Assembly (NCBI GenBank): GCA_045122895.1
Contig: JBGVIE010000017.1
Location: forward strand, 1 to 32,325
From: RGIG1934 sp045122895
GTDB taxonomy: Bacteria > Bacillota > Clostridia > Lachnospirales > Lachnospiraceae
Direction of reading: 5' to 3'
Length of the DNA stretch: 32,325 bases
This document shows, piece by piece, positions 1 through 8,829 of this stretch; within the stretch, counting starts at the first letter, position 1; every line of letters begins with the position of its first letter. A program made the position numbers and the translations under genes. The notes under the pieces are model-generated. The model searched no databases. It was not told the origin of the DNA and saw nothing but the letters and a program-made list of their open reading frames with translations.

Positions 1-79
1 TATAAGAGTTCAAAGTGAAGAAGGAAAAGGAAGTGTTTTCTCATTCAATATATGGGTAGAGGCTGACGAATCTGAGTAG
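1..79 (+). CDS. Sensor histidine kinase, C-terminal end (partial)
   Basis: Only the last 25 codons are inside the window; the first complete codon is at 2 and the stop TAG is at 77-79. The residues SEEGKGSVFSFNIWVE fit the final G-box and last beta strand of a histidine kinase HATPase_c domain (G-x-G-[ST]-x-F pattern). The ATP-binding N box and the phosphorylated His lie upstream and cannot be checked. After the TAG the same frame stays open for 36 more codons, to the TGA at 188-190, with no recognisable domain. The kinase may therefore once have continued, or it may simply end here. No receiver domain follows, so it is not visibly a hybrid kinase. The family call rests on a short motif only. 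Confidence 0.55.
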   Translation, partial: IRVQSEEGKGSVFSFNIWVEADESE

Positions 80-144
80 CAGGGGTATTTGAAGAGCACT
101 GATGCAGATGAGCTTCTAATGAAGGTTATGAATCTTGCAAATAA

Positions 145-477
145 CGAAAATCCTCAAAGAAGACAGCAGAGCTTATCAATGCATGCATGACGGCAATAGC
201 AAAAGCACAAAAATGTGCAGAGCAGACATTTGAGTCAATCAAAGAAATTGCGTATAACTCAGATAAAATAGCAAACGCATTTGTTGATATCAGAGAAGCA
301 ACAAAGGATCAGGCTTCTAAGTCGGTGGATATCCAGAAGGAAATAGCGAATATTTCAGGGGTGGTCCAGAATAATATGGCAACTGCGCAAGAGACTGCAG
401 CTTCCACACAGGTGCTGTCTGATGAGGCAGACAAGCTTAGCAGAATGATTCAGAAATTTACAGTAAAAAGATATTAA
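145..477 (+). pseudogene. Methyl-accepting chemotaxis protein, orphan C-terminal tail
   Basis: The frame runs from just after a TAA at 142-144 to the stop at 475-477. It reads KKTAELI, then a long heptad-like helix with IREATKDQASKSVDI, QNNMATAQETAAST and LSDEADKLSRMIQKF. This is the usual descending helix and end of a chemotaxis receptor signalling domain, in the expected order. The periplasmic and sensor domains, the HAMP domain and the first half of the hairpin are missing. The first ATG (187) has no convincing ribosome binding site. The region between the kinase stop and this tail switches frame near 140-150, which suggests a deletion or frameshift junction. I infer a decayed receptor. 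A short translated 96-residue product from 187 cannot be ruled out. Its former presence implies a motile, chemotactic ancestor. Confidence 0.7.
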
Positions 478-483
478 AAAGTA

Positions 484-512
484 TTGCAGAAACTTACAAT
501 AATAAGTAAAAT
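484..512 (+). promoter_or_regulatory. Probable sigma-A promoter of the amino acid transporter operon
   Basis: TTGCAG at 484-489 and TAAAAT at 507-512 are separated by exactly 17 bases. It lies 41 bases upstream of the lipoprotein start codon and just after the chemotaxis remnant, so transcription of the operon probably begins near 519. It is read from consensus only. Confidence 0.5.
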
Positions 513-553
513 AGAGCGGTAAAAAGAAACAAAGGAGACAAGGAGAAACAGAG

Positions 554-1402
554 ATGAAGTTAAAAAAAGTTGTAGCAGTTACATTAGCGCTTACAATGTG
601 TGTAGGTACATTAGTTGCATGTTCAAAGTCAGAGGACAAGAAGGACGATAAGAAGGAGACAACAAAGGAGACAACAATTGATATTTCAGGAATCAAATTT
701 GTCAATGAAGGAAAGCTCTCTATGGGAGCAGAAATCGGGTATCCGCCGTTTGAGTCGTATGCAGACGACGGTGTGACAGCAGTTGGTTTTGATGTGGATA
801 TAGCAACAGAAATAGCAAACAGACTTGGTTTAGAGATAAACATTATTGATACATCTTTTGATGGTATTTTTGCAGGACTTGACAAGAACTATGATATAGT
901 GTGCTCAGGTGTGACAATCACACCAAAGAGGCAGAAGACAATGCTTTTCTCTACACCTTATATTCAGAATTATCAATCTGTAGTAGTCAGAAAAGGAAGT
1001 GACATTAACGTATCCTCACTCAAGGATTTAAATAAAAAGGTTATCACTGTTCAGAAGGAAACAACGTCAGATATTCTTATGTCAGATTATAAGTCAACAG
1101 GAACAATTGATGTTGAAATCGTTGCGAATGAAAAGCTTACAAGTTGTTTTACACAGCTTAAGAATGGAGAAGTTGATGCAGTAGTAGTAGACAGCACAGT
1201 TGCTGAAAGTTATGTTGCAAAGAATTCTGATGATTATGAAATTGCATTCACAGATAATAGTGAACCTGAAGAATTCGGTATTGCAATAGGAAAAGGCAAT
1301 GAAAAGTTACAGGCTGCAATTAATGAGGCACTTGCACAGATGGAAGAAGATGGATATATCGCAGATGCTTATGATTACTGGTTTGGAATAGGTGAAGAAT
1401 AA
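554..1402 (+). CDS. Polar amino acid ABC transporter substrate-binding lipoprotein
   Basis: A 282-residue extracytoplasmic binding protein (SBP_bac_3 family) that captures an amino acid and delivers it to the permease encoded next. Residues 1-23 form a lipoprotein signal peptide with a Lys-rich start, a hydrophobic core and the lipobox LVAC, so Cys23 should be the lipidated residue. A charged Lys/Glu/Asp linker follows (about 24-45). The mature domain shows the family hallmarks GYPPFE, VGFDVDIA and TITPKRQKTMLFSTPY, and ends with the EDGYI and YDYWFG patterns. A strong ribosome binding site (AAAGGAGACAAGGAG, 531-545) precedes the ATG. It is the first gene of an operon with permease and ATPase. 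The family is secure; the exact substrate (glutamine, cystine, basic amino acid and so on) cannot be read from sequence. Confidence 0.92.
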   Translation: MKLKKVVAVTLALTMCVGTLVACSKSEDKKDDKKETTKETTIDISGIKFVNEGKLSMGAEIGYPPFESYADDGVTAVGFDVDIATEIANRLGLEINIIDTSFDGIFAGLDKNYDIVCSGVTITPKRQKTMLFSTPYIQNYQSVVVRKGSDINVSSLKDLNKKVITVQKETTSDILMSDYKSTGTIDVEIVANEKLTSCFTQLKNGEVDAVVVDSTVAESYVAKNSDDYEIAFTDNSEPEEFGIAIGKGNEKLQAAINEALAQMEEDGYIADAYDYWFGIGEE

Positions 1403-1405
1403 AAA

Positions 1406-2425
1406 ATGAAGAAGTTATTAGCTAACAAAAAAACTATTACTACAATCGTAGTAGCTATTATATTAGTCGTTGTTTGTACCGTGTTATCATTTATGAAACC
1501 ATCAGAAAGTGAAATGGTGTCACAGGCCTCAGACACGATGCAGTCACTTGTTGAAAAAGATGAGAACAGCTCAAGAAAGAGAGTTACAATTACTTATAAT
1601 TCTATGATAGTGATTAATTACTGCTCATTTTCTTCATCAGGTGCAAAACAGATCAATGAGAGATTTGTAGGTTTTTGTGGAAAAGTATATAAGGCAGACG
1701 AAGGTATCGCAAAGGTGGTTGGTCAGATGGTCAACTACACTTACAGAATGCTTGGCTGTGGTGAAGGATTAATGTACGGTGCCAAACTTACCATTCTGTT
1801 AACCACACTTACAACATTCTTTGGACTTATACTTGGTATCTTTCTTGCACTTGGAAAAATATCAAAGAAGAGATTAATTAATAAGTTGAGTAGTGCGTAT
1901 GTTTTTTTCTTCAGAGGAACACCGCTTCTTATTCAGTTGTTTGTAGTGTATTTTACAATACCTAGTATGTGTGGCTTTGCATGGAGAGATTTGTTTAGTG
2001 CATCAGATGCACAGGCAGTATATAAGGGAGCTTTTATAGCTGCTATAATTGCTTTCTCACTTAATTCAGGAGCATATTGTGCTGAAATTGTCAGAGCTGC
2101 CATTCAGTCAATTGACAAAGGTCAGTTTGAGGCGGCTAAAGCACTTGGTATGAACTATGCCCAGACTATGACAAAGGTAATTATTCCACAGTCTGTAAGA
2201 AGAATGATTCCTCCGGTATGCAACGAATTTATTATGGTATTAAAGGACGTATCATTAGTCTTTGCCATATCTCTTATGGATATTACAACTATTTCAAAGA
2301 CTATTATGACAAGTGAAGGTTCATATCTGGTATTTATTCCGGCTCTTATTATCTATTTGATAATAACGGCTGTCTTCACTTTTGTATTTGGCAAGATAGA
2401 GAAGAAGTTCTCTATTTATGAATAG
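1406..2425 (+). CDS. Amino acid ABC transporter permease with unusual N-terminal extension
   Basis: A 339-residue membrane subunit of the same importer, starting 4 bases after the lipoprotein stop and probably translationally coupled because its own ribosome binding site is weak. The HisM/GlnP-type permease core begins near residue 120 (GEGLMYGAKLTILLT). It includes RGTPLLIQLF and the cytoplasmic EAA loop (AEIVRAAIQSIDKGQFEAAK then ALGM, about residues 226-249) that docks on the ATPase. The first roughly 117 residues are extra. They hold one membrane segment (about 11-29) and about 85 polar residues, probably extracytoplasmic, with Cys73, Cys91 and Cys118. Family permeases are usually about 215-240 residues. 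The extra part is not a recognisable second binding protein; its role is unknown. Confidence 0.9.
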   Translation: MKKLLANKKTITTIVVAIILVVVCTVLSFMKPSESEMVSQASDTMQSLVEKDENSSRKRVTITYNSMIVINYCSFSSSGAKQINERFVGFCGKVYKADEGIAKVVGQMVNYTYRMLGCGEGLMYGAKLTILLTTLTTFFGLILGIFLALGKISKKRLINKLSSAYVFFFRGTPLLIQLFVVYFTIPSMCGFAWRDLFSASDAQAVYKGAFIAAIIAFSLNSGAYCAEIVRAAIQSIDKGQFEAAKALGMNYAQTMTKVIIPQSVRRMIPPVCNEFIMVLKDVSLVFAISLMDITTISKTIMTSEGSYLVFIPALIIYLIITAVFTFVFGKIEKKFSIYE

Positions 2426-2436
2426 GAGGTAAGTTC

Positions 2437-3213
2437 ATGGAGAATTATGATTATATTCTGGAGACAGAGCACGTAAGTAAGAGCTTTGGAGATTTAGAAG
2501 TATTAAAAGATATTAACTTAAAGGTGAAAAAAGGTGAAGTTATCTGTATCATAGGCCCGTCAGGAGCAGGTAAGTCAACATATCTTCGTTCGCTTAATCA
2601 GCTGGAGAAGATTACAAGTGGTAAGATATTTGTTCGTGGAGAACTTTTTTTACACAGGGAAGATGGAAAAACAGTAGAAAGAATTGAAAAAGTGAAACAG
2701 CAGCAACTGCTTCTTGAGATGGGAATGTGTTTCCAGAGATTTAATCTCTTCCCACACAAAACAGTGTTAGAAAATATTATGTTGGCACCTATAACTGTAA
2801 AAGGTGTTGATAAGAATGAGATAAAAAAAGAAGCAATGGAATTACTTAAAAAAGTAGGGCTTGTTGATAAGGCAGATGAATATCCTAACAGATTATCGGG
2901 AGGACAGCAACAACGTGTGGCAATAGCAAGAGCACTTGCCATGAAGCCGGAGATTATGCTGTTTGATGAGCCTACAAGCGCACTTGACCCGGAACTTGTA
3001 GGTGATGTGCTTAATGTAATGAAGGATTTGGCCTCAGAAGGAATGACAATGCTTCTTGTAACACACGAGATGGGATTTGCCAGAGAAGTAGCGGACAGAG
3101 TTATTTTTATGGCGGACGGATATATCGTGGAAGAGGGAGAACCGGAGCAGATTTTTAATAATCCTCAGAATGAAAGAACAAAAAGCTTTCTTAAAACAGT
3201 TTTAGAAGCGTAG
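2437..3213 (+). CDS. Amino acid ABC transporter ATP-binding protein
   Basis: A 258-residue ATPase of the GlnQ/HisP type that powers the importer from the cytoplasmic face. Seen directly: Walker A GPSGAGKST, Q-loop region MCFQRFNLFPH, ABC signature LSGGQQQR, Walker B IMLFDEPTSALD and the switch His in VTHEMGFA. The loop between Walker A and the Q-loop carries a longer insert (about residues 66-95, Lys/Glu rich) than typical GlnQ proteins. An excellent ribosome binding site (AGGAGG, about 2425-2430) precedes ATG 2437, which lies 12 bases after the permease. With the lipoprotein and permease it forms a complete importer. Confidence 0.95.
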   Translation: MENYDYILETEHVSKSFGDLEVLKDINLKVKKGEVICIIGPSGAGKSTYLRSLNQLEKITSGKIFVRGELFLHREDGKTVERIEKVKQQQLLLEMGMCFQRFNLFPHKTVLENIMLAPITVKGVDKNEIKKEAMELLKKVGLVDKADEYPNRLSGGQQQRVAIARALAMKPEIMLFDEPTSALDPELVGDVLNVMKDLASEGMTMLLVTHEMGFAREVADRVIFMADGYIVEEGEPEQIFNNPQNERTKSFLKTVLEA

Positions 3214-3222
3214 GTAATTTAG

Positions 3223-4158
3223 ATGAAGGCAAATAATTACAAACATATGGCAATGCTTCTGCTTACTGCGATTATTTGGGGAATAGCATTTGTGGCTCAG
3301 AGCGAAGGTGGAGATGCTCTTGGGCCATTTGCTTTTAATAGTATCAGATCAATAATAGGTTCAATTGTATTGATTCCGGTTATAAAATTATCAGATTCAA
3401 TGAACCTTACAAAGAGAAAGCCTGCGACTGACAGGGAGAGATTGTACCTGTTTAAAAGTGGATTTGTGTGCGGAATTGTTATGCTTATTGCAAGCTCATT
3501 TCAACAGATTGGCATATATCTTGGAACAAGTGTGGGTAAGGCAGGATTTTTGACAGCCTGCTATATACTTATTGTTCCGATTCTTTCTTTGCTTCTTGGC
3601 AAAAAATGTGGTATTAATATATGGATAGGTGTATGTATTGCAATTGCAGGCTTGTATATGTTGTGTATGGATGGCAGATTTATGATAGAAGGCAGTGATG
3701 TAATTGTGCTTGTATGTGCATTGGCATTTTCGGTACATATACTTGTGGTGGATAAAGTATCGCCGCAGGTTGATGGAGTAAGATTATCATGCATACAGTT
3801 TTTTGTTTGTGGAATAGTTGGACTGATTCCGGCTTTTATTGTTGATATGAATCATTCAATAAGCGGAATACTTAAGTGGGCACCGGCACTGTTGAATAAA
3901 GATGCCTGGATTTCACTTCTGTATGCCGGCGTGATGTCATGTGGAGTCGCGTACACATTGCAGATTATCGGCCAGGTTGGAGTTAACCCTACAATCGCAT
4001 CCATGATTATGAGTCTCGAGTCTGTTGTATCTGTAATTGCAGGTTCAGTGATTTTAAATCAGAATATGAAAAACAGGGAATTACTTGGTTGTGTATTAAT
4101 ATTTATTGCAATTATTATTGCACAATTATTCGATGGGGACAAAAAAACGGAAGGATAA
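3223..4158 (+). CDS. EamA-type drug/metabolite transporter
   Basis: A 311-residue integral membrane protein with two EamA repeats and about ten predicted membrane helices. Family features seen are the N-terminal TAIIWGIAFVAQ helix, LGTSVGKAGFLTACYIL in the fourth helix region, and in the second half the SLLYAGVMSCGVAYTLQ and PTIASMIMSLESV helices typical of this superfamily. A polar loop with the run KLSDSMNLTKRK lies after the second helix. It follows the ABC ATPase by 9 bases and is overlapped by the upstream region of the symporter gene, so it is co-transcribed with amino acid uptake genes. An amino acid or metabolite exporter role would fit, but the substrate is not determinable. Confidence 0.88.
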   Translation: MKANNYKHMAMLLLTAIIWGIAFVAQSEGGDALGPFAFNSIRSIIGSIVLIPVIKLSDSMNLTKRKPATDRERLYLFKSGFVCGIVMLIASSFQQIGIYLGTSVGKAGFLTACYILIVPILSLLLGKKCGINIWIGVCIAIAGLYMLCMDGRFMIEGSDVIVLVCALAFSVHILVVDKVSPQVDGVRLSCIQFFVCGIVGLIPAFIVDMNHSISGILKWAPALLNKDAWISLLYAGVMSCGVAYTLQIIGQVGVNPTIASMIMSLESVVSVIAGSVILNQNMKNRELLGCVLIFIAIIIAQLFDGDKKTEG

Positions 4159-4165
4159 TAATTAT

Positions 4166-5683
4166 ATGAAAACTACATTAATCATTGTAGCCATAGCAGT
4201 ATACTTAATCGGAATGCTGGTTATAGGCTATTTGTTTAGTAAGAACAACAAAAGTAACGAGGATTTTTACCTTGGCGGACGTAAAATGGGTCCGATCGTA
4301 ACGGCAATGAGTGCAGAGGCGAGTGATATGTCAAGCTGGCTGTTAATGGGACTTCCGGGGGTTGCGTATCTTACCGGAATTGCTGATGCGGCATGGACGG
4401 CTATTGGACTTGCCATAGGAACATATCTCAACTGGCTTTTGGTATCAAGAAGACTTAGAAGATATTCCAGTAACATAAACGCTATTACTGTACCTGACTT
4501 CTTCTCAAAAAGATATCACGACGATAAGAATATTATTAATGCAGTGACAGCTGTGGTAATCACAATATTCTTTATACCTTATACTGCCTCAGGCTTTGCT
4601 GCATGTGGCAAGCTTTTCCACACATTGTTTGATGTGGATTATCAGACGGCAATGATTGTTTCGGCCATTGTTATCGTAGGATACACTATTATGGGTGGAT
4701 TTGGAGCTGTATGTACAACTGACCTGATTCAGAGTATTGTAATGACGATGGCACTTGTAGTGGTTATGTCATATGGAATAGTATCTGCAGGAGGGGTTGG
4801 TGCAGTTATTGATAATGCAAAATCGTTACCTGGATATTTCTCGCTTGGAAAAAGTTTTAATCCTGCAACTTCTTCAGCATCTACCTATGGAATTATAACT
4901 ATTATTTCCACATTAGCATGGGGACTTGGATATTTTGGTATGCCACATATTCTTGTAAGGTTTATGGCAATCGAAGATGAGAAGAAGCTTGTGCTCTCAA
5001 GAAGAATAGCAAGCATATGGGTTGTAATTGCAATGACTGTTGGTATTTCTATTGGTGTGGTTGGACTTGGTATGACAGGTGCAGGCAAGGTTGAAGCATT
5101 AAGCGGAAGCGAAAGTGAGACAATTATTATCAAGATTACAGATTTGCTTAGCAATCATGGTGTAATTGCAGCGTTGGTTGCGGGAGTTATATTGGCAGGT
5201 ATTCTTGCAGCTACAATGTCTACATCAGACAGCCAGATGCTTGCGACAGCATCAAGCATATCAAAGAACATAATTCAGGATTTCTTAAAAATCAGGCTGT
5301 CTGATAAGGCTTCATTAGCAATTGCAAGAATTTCTATTGTATGTGTTGCAGTAGTAAGTATGTTTCTTGCATCAGATCCTAATTCAAGTGTATTTATGAT
5401 AGTATCATTTGCATGGGCAGGATTTGGTGGTGCGTTTGGTGCCGCCATACTTTGTGCACTGTTCTGGAAGAGAAGTAATTTATACGGAGTTCTTGCAGGT
5501 ATGATATCAGGTGGTGTTATGGTATTTGTATGGAAATACGTAGTAAGACCGATGGGTGGAGTATACGATATATACGAATTATTGCCGGCATTTCTGGTGT
5601 CATTATTTATGATAATAGTTGTTAGTCTGATTACGAAAAAACCGGATGAATCAATACTAAAAGAATTTGAAGAAGCTAAATAG
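4166..5683 (+). CDS. putP: Sodium/proline symporter
   Basis: A 505-residue member of the sodium:solute symporter family, very similar in motif content to PutP. The segment AEASDMSSWLLMGLPG (about residues 48-63) corresponds to the sodium/proline binding region of E. coli PutP. EDFYLGGRKMG precedes it, and TMSTSDSQMLATAS in the eighth helix region is also characteristic. About thirteen membrane helices are expected. The start at 4166 is chosen because GGAAGGAT lies 10 bases upstream; a longer in-frame reading from 4106 would overlap the previous gene and lacks a site. It is the last gene of the operon and is followed directly by a hairpin terminator. It would import proline with sodium as a nitrogen, energy or osmolyte source. 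Confidence 0.93.
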   Translation: MKTTLIIVAIAVYLIGMLVIGYLFSKNNKSNEDFYLGGRKMGPIVTAMSAEASDMSSWLLMGLPGVAYLTGIADAAWTAIGLAIGTYLNWLLVSRRLRRYSSNINAITVPDFFSKRYHDDKNIINAVTAVVITIFFIPYTASGFAACGKLFHTLFDVDYQTAMIVSAIVIVGYTIMGGFGAVCTTDLIQSIVMTMALVVVMSYGIVSAGGVGAVIDNAKSLPGYFSLGKSFNPATSSASTYGIITIISTLAWGLGYFGMPHILVRFMAIEDEKKLVLSRRIASIWVVIAMTVGISIGVVGLGMTGAGKVEALSGSESETIIIKITDLLSNHGVIAALVAGVILAGILAATMSTSDSQMLATASSISKNIIQDFLKIRLSDKASLAIARISIVCVAVVSMFLASDPNSSVFMIVSFAWAGFGGAFGAAILCALFWKRSNLYGVLAGMISGGVMVFVWKYVVRPMGGVYDIYELLPAFLVSLFMIIVVSLITKKPDESILKEFEEAK

Positions 5684-5691
5684 AAAAAATG

Positions 5692-5721
5692 GCTGATCAC
5701 GATTATGTGGTCAGCTTTTTT
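5692..5721 (+). terminator. Rho-independent terminator after putP
   Basis: GCTGATCAC (5692-5700) pairs with GTGGTCAGC (5707-5715), one G-U pair, around a six-base loop, followed by six T (5716-5721). An A-run just upstream would also let it work partly in reverse. It separates the uptake operon from the next promoter. Confidence 0.9.
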
Positions 5722-5735
5722 ATTAATGTAAGAGA

Positions 5736-5764
5736 TTGAATAAAGCTACATAAGGTGGTATAAT
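5736..5764 (+). promoter_or_regulatory. Strong sigma-A promoter with extended -10
   Basis: TTGAAT (5736-5741), a 17-base spacer and a perfect TATAAT (5759-5764), preceded by TG at 5756-5757 as an extended -10. It drives the DUF6465 gene and probably the downstream phosphodiesterase, mntP and glpQ-like genes. Confidence 0.75.
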
Positions 5765-5805
5765 ATAACAATATTTGGAAAGAACAAGTAAGAATGGAGA
5801 TTACT

Positions 5806-6009
5806 ATGGAAAAATTAGAAGTATACGTGCAGTATCGTGAACATGAAGCTGAACTTGAAGAGACTATCACAAAGATTAAGGAGCATTTTATTGCAAAGGG
5901 GTATAAGGAGAAAGATATAAAGAGTATTCAGGTGTATATTAAGCCGGAGGATTATACAGCTTATTATGTGATTAATGAAAATATAGATGGGAAGGTACAG
6001 TTGTTTTAG
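5806..6009 (+). CDS. Small DUF6465-like protein
   Basis: A 67-residue acidic cytoplasmic protein. It has an N-terminal EVYVQYREHE strand, a Glu/Lys-rich helix, and a C-terminal half reading DIKSIQVYIKPED then AYYVIN, ending in a short strand. The pattern of a beta strand, an amphipathic helix, a VYIKPE strand and a YYVIN strand matches the small Clostridia proteins grouped as DUF6465. No function is known for that family. ATG 5806 is preferred over the in-frame ATG at 5794 because GGAG (5796-5799) sits six bases before it. The gene is first behind a strong promoter, so the product may be abundant. Confidence 0.75.
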   Translation: MEKLEVYVQYREHEAELEETITKIKEHFIAKGYKEKDIKSIQVYIKPEDYTAYYVINENIDGKVQLF

Positions 6010-6049
6010 ATAGAATAAGAGAATTGTCAGTTTCGTAGTGGAGGTATTT

Positions 6050-8818
6050 ATGCGGGATAGATACAAGATACTTATTGTAGACGATTCAAGTATGAACAGG
6101 GATATGCTTGTGTCTATATTAGGTGACAAATATGATTATTTAGAGGCTTCCAATGGAATGGAAGCATTACGGGTCGTTGAGAAGTATGGAGAGGATATTA
6201 ATCTCATTTTACTTGACGTTGTTATGCCTGTAATGGACGGTTATGAATTCCTTGAGATAATGAATAAGAATAAGCTTACAGAAAAGATTCCTGTAATTGT
6301 TATCTCAAGCCATTCTAGTGATGAGATATTAGAAAAAGTGTATGAGCTGGGTGTTTTTGACTGCTTTTTCAGACCATATATGCCACAGATGGTGGTTAAG
6401 AAGGTTGAGAATGCATTGGCTCTTAATGAGAGATATAACAGAAATATTGATGATGCTGTTAAAGTGTTGTCAAATGTCTATTATATTATTTTGCGTGCGA
6501 ATTTCACTGATGATACATACGATATAGTAAAGGTGGACAGGCAGAGATATACACGGTTTTATGAAGGTCAGGACAAGATATCAAGAATGATGTATGATAT
6601 TGCTACATCTGAACTAATTTTCTCGGAAGATAAGAATAGGTTTATCAAGTTTAATGACATTGATGAGGTTAGAGAATCGCTTAAAAAGAAAAAAGCGAAG
6701 CTTACCTGCCAATATAGAAGACTTATTGATGGTGAATACAGATGGGTATCAATGGAAATAATTAAGAACGAAGATTACAGGGATGATAATCAGACAGCAC
6801 TTGTCTACATAAAAGATATTCATAACGATTATCTTGAACATATGAACAATATTTTATTTATGAGTGGTAATCAGGCCAATACATTTAAGTTAAATATTAC
6901 AAAGGATATTTGTGAGGACGGGACAATTGCTGAATATATCGATATATGGACTTCAAGGGTTCCTTCTGTGGAAGATGTTATTAAGATTAAAGAGACATTT
7001 TGCAGGGATAATCTGCTCAGTTTGTATGAAGAAGGTAAGGATAGTGTTGCCTTAAGACATATTATTCTTAATGACAATAATGAAAAGATAGTGGTTAAGT
7101 CAAGTGTTAAGATGATAAAAAACAGCTTTTCCGGGGATATTGAGGGTGTAGGATACTTTGTGAATATATTAGATTCATACATCAATGAGAGAATTCCGGA
7201 GATTATTATAGACAGAGAACACGTGATGGTTGCGTTATTGAATATCAGGAATGAGACATTTAGAGTTAAAAAGTGTGAAGACACATTTGGTGAAATGGTG
7301 GATGATGTCAGCAATAATTACGACAGGGTTTTAGAGATTGCTGTGGAGAAGTATATATCACCTAGAGATGCACGCAAATTCTTAGAAAAAGCAAGCATTG
7401 ATTCGATAATTGAAAATATTGAAAAGTTTGGTAAGTTTGATTTTACTGTTAACCACATAGATAATGGCAAAAACAGAATAATTAAACACCGATACAGCTA
7501 TCTTGATAAGGAACTTGGAATCGTTGTTGTTACAACAGAGGATGTCACATCCATTATTGAAAGAGATATGATTACAGGTGGCATTAACAGACGAGGATTT
7601 ATAAGAATGGTTCGTGACAGATTAAATAAAGACACCGAAAAGGATTATGCAATTGTTTACTATGATGTTAAAGGGTTTAAAGCTGTCAATGAGATTCTTG
7701 GTATAGACGGTGGAGATTTTGTATTAAAACATATTTACAATATGCTTTGTGGTTCAAAGTTCAATCCTGTAGTAGTGTCAAGAATTGAAACAGATCATTT
7801 TATGATGCTGGTTGAGAAGGATAATATTGATTCTGATATATTTAATGAGATCTGTAATGTCGATTACTGTAATGATGGCAAGAAGCTTACCATATATGGA
7901 AGATGCGGTATTTTTTATATAGATAATAAATCAATGCAGGTGAGTGGAATGTGCGACAGAGCAAAGCTGGCGGGAGAATTCATTGACAGTGAATTTGTAA
8001 AACCATATGCAGTATTTGACGAGAGCATGAGAAATAATTATGTAGATCGTACAGAACTTATGGGTGAATTAGTATCAGCTCTTGATAATCAGCAGTTTAA
8101 GGTTTATTATCAGCCAATATATGATGCAAAAACAGGGCAGATTGCTTCTGCTGAGGCACTGATCAGATGGATTCATCCTGAGAGAGGCATTATATCACCG
8201 GGATTGTTTGTACCTGCACTGGAAGATAATGGACATATATCAAGAGTGGATCATTTTGTTGAGACTAATGTAAGAGGTTTTATTGAGAAGAGAAGACAAA
8301 ATGATGAGTTTGTGGTTCCTGTGTCTGTGAACTTATCATGGATGGATTTTTATGATGAGAATATTGTGAATTCTATTCTTAGCAATATTAAGAATTCAGA
8401 AGATGATAAAGGCTACCGTAGATTTGAGGTAACTGAGACAGCGTACACGTATATAGCAGATAATAATAATGTTCTTAAAGCTATGAAGGATTTAGGTGCT
8501 AAGATACTACTTGATGATTTTGGTAGTGGATATTCATCATTTAGTACTCTTAGAGATTATGATTTTGATATTATTAAGCTTGATATGGGATTTGTACAGA
8601 ATATTGATACTAATCCAAAGGCTGGAAGTATTATCAGATCTATAATAGAAATGGCTCATAATATGAATGCTAAGGTTATTGCAGAAGGTGCTGAGACAAA
8701 TGACCAGGTACAGTTTTTGATTGATTGTGGATGTGATTACATTCAAGGGTATTATTTCTCGAAGCCACTTCCACAGGAGGAATTTGAGAAATTGTTAAAT
8801 GCACAAAGTTATGCATAA
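6050..8818 (+). CDS. Receiver / PAS-like / degenerate GGDEF / EAL cyclic-di-GMP phosphodiesterase
   Basis: A 922-residue cytoplasmic signalling protein. Residues about 5-125 are a response-regulator receiver: acidic pocket D11-D12, phospho-acceptor D56 in LLDVVMPVMDG. The conserved Lys near 109 appears as Arg (FFRPYMP). Residues about 130-510 look like two or three PAS-like sensory modules. The GGDEF domain (about 515-665) starts DMITGGINRRGF, but its signature is E580-T-D-H-F584, so it should not make cyclic-di-GMP. The EAL domain (about 680-915) keeps E702 in AEALIRW, VSVNLS, FEVTET, D822-D823 in LDDFGSGYS, IKLD, AEGAET and IQGYYFSKP, so hydrolysis is likely. Start 6050 has GGAGG five bases upstream; a GTG at 6038 does not. 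A partner kinase is not encoded nearby. Confidence 0.9.
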   Translation: MRDRYKILIVDDSSMNRDMLVSILGDKYDYLEASNGMEALRVVEKYGEDINLILLDVVMPVMDGYEFLEIMNKNKLTEKIPVIVISSHSSDEILEKVYELGVFDCFFRPYMPQMVVKKVENALALNERYNRNIDDAVKVLSNVYYIILRANFTDDTYDIVKVDRQRYTRFYEGQDKISRMMYDIATSELIFSEDKNRFIKFNDIDEVRESLKKKKAKLTCQYRRLIDGEYRWVSMEIIKNEDYRDDNQTALVYIKDIHNDYLEHMNNILFMSGNQANTFKLNITKDICEDGTIAEYIDIWTSRVPSVEDVIKIKETFCRDNLLSLYEEGKDSVALRHIILNDNNEKIVVKSSVKMIKNSFSGDIEGVGYFVNILDSYINERIPEIIIDREHVMVALLNIRNETFRVKKCEDTFGEMVDDVSNNYDRVLEIAVEKYISPRDARKFLEKASIDSIIENIEKFGKFDFTVNHIDNGKNRIIKHRYSYLDKELGIVVVTTEDVTSIIERDMITGGINRRGFIRMVRDRLNKDTEKDYAIVYYDVKGFKAVNEILGIDGGDFVLKHIYNMLCGSKFNPVVVSRIETDHFMMLVEKDNIDSDIFNEICNVDYCNDGKKLTIYGRCGIFYIDNKSMQVSGMCDRAKLAGEFIDSEFVKPYAVFDESMRNNYVDRTELMGELVSALDNQQFKVYYQPIYDAKTGQIASAEALIRWIHPERGIISPGLFVPALEDNGHISRVDHFVETNVRGFIEKRRQNDEFVVPVSVNLSWMDFYDENIVNSILSNIKNSEDDKGYRRFEVTETAYTYIADNNNVLKAMKDLGAKILLDDFGSGYSSFSTLRDYDFDIIKLDMGFVQNIDTNPKAGSIIRSIIEMAHNMNAKVIAEGAETNDQVQFLIDCGCDYIQGYYFSKPLPQEEFEKLLNAQSYA

Positions 8819-8829
8819 GAGGATTTAAG

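Noticed and set aside
355..885. Minus-strand open frame of 176 codons
   Set aside because: Antisense shadow of the lipoprotein and receptor tail, with low-complexity Ser/Phe-rich translation.
8819..8829. Manganese yybP-ykoY riboswitch before mntP
   Set aside because: There is no leader; mntP starts 12 bases after the preceding stop.
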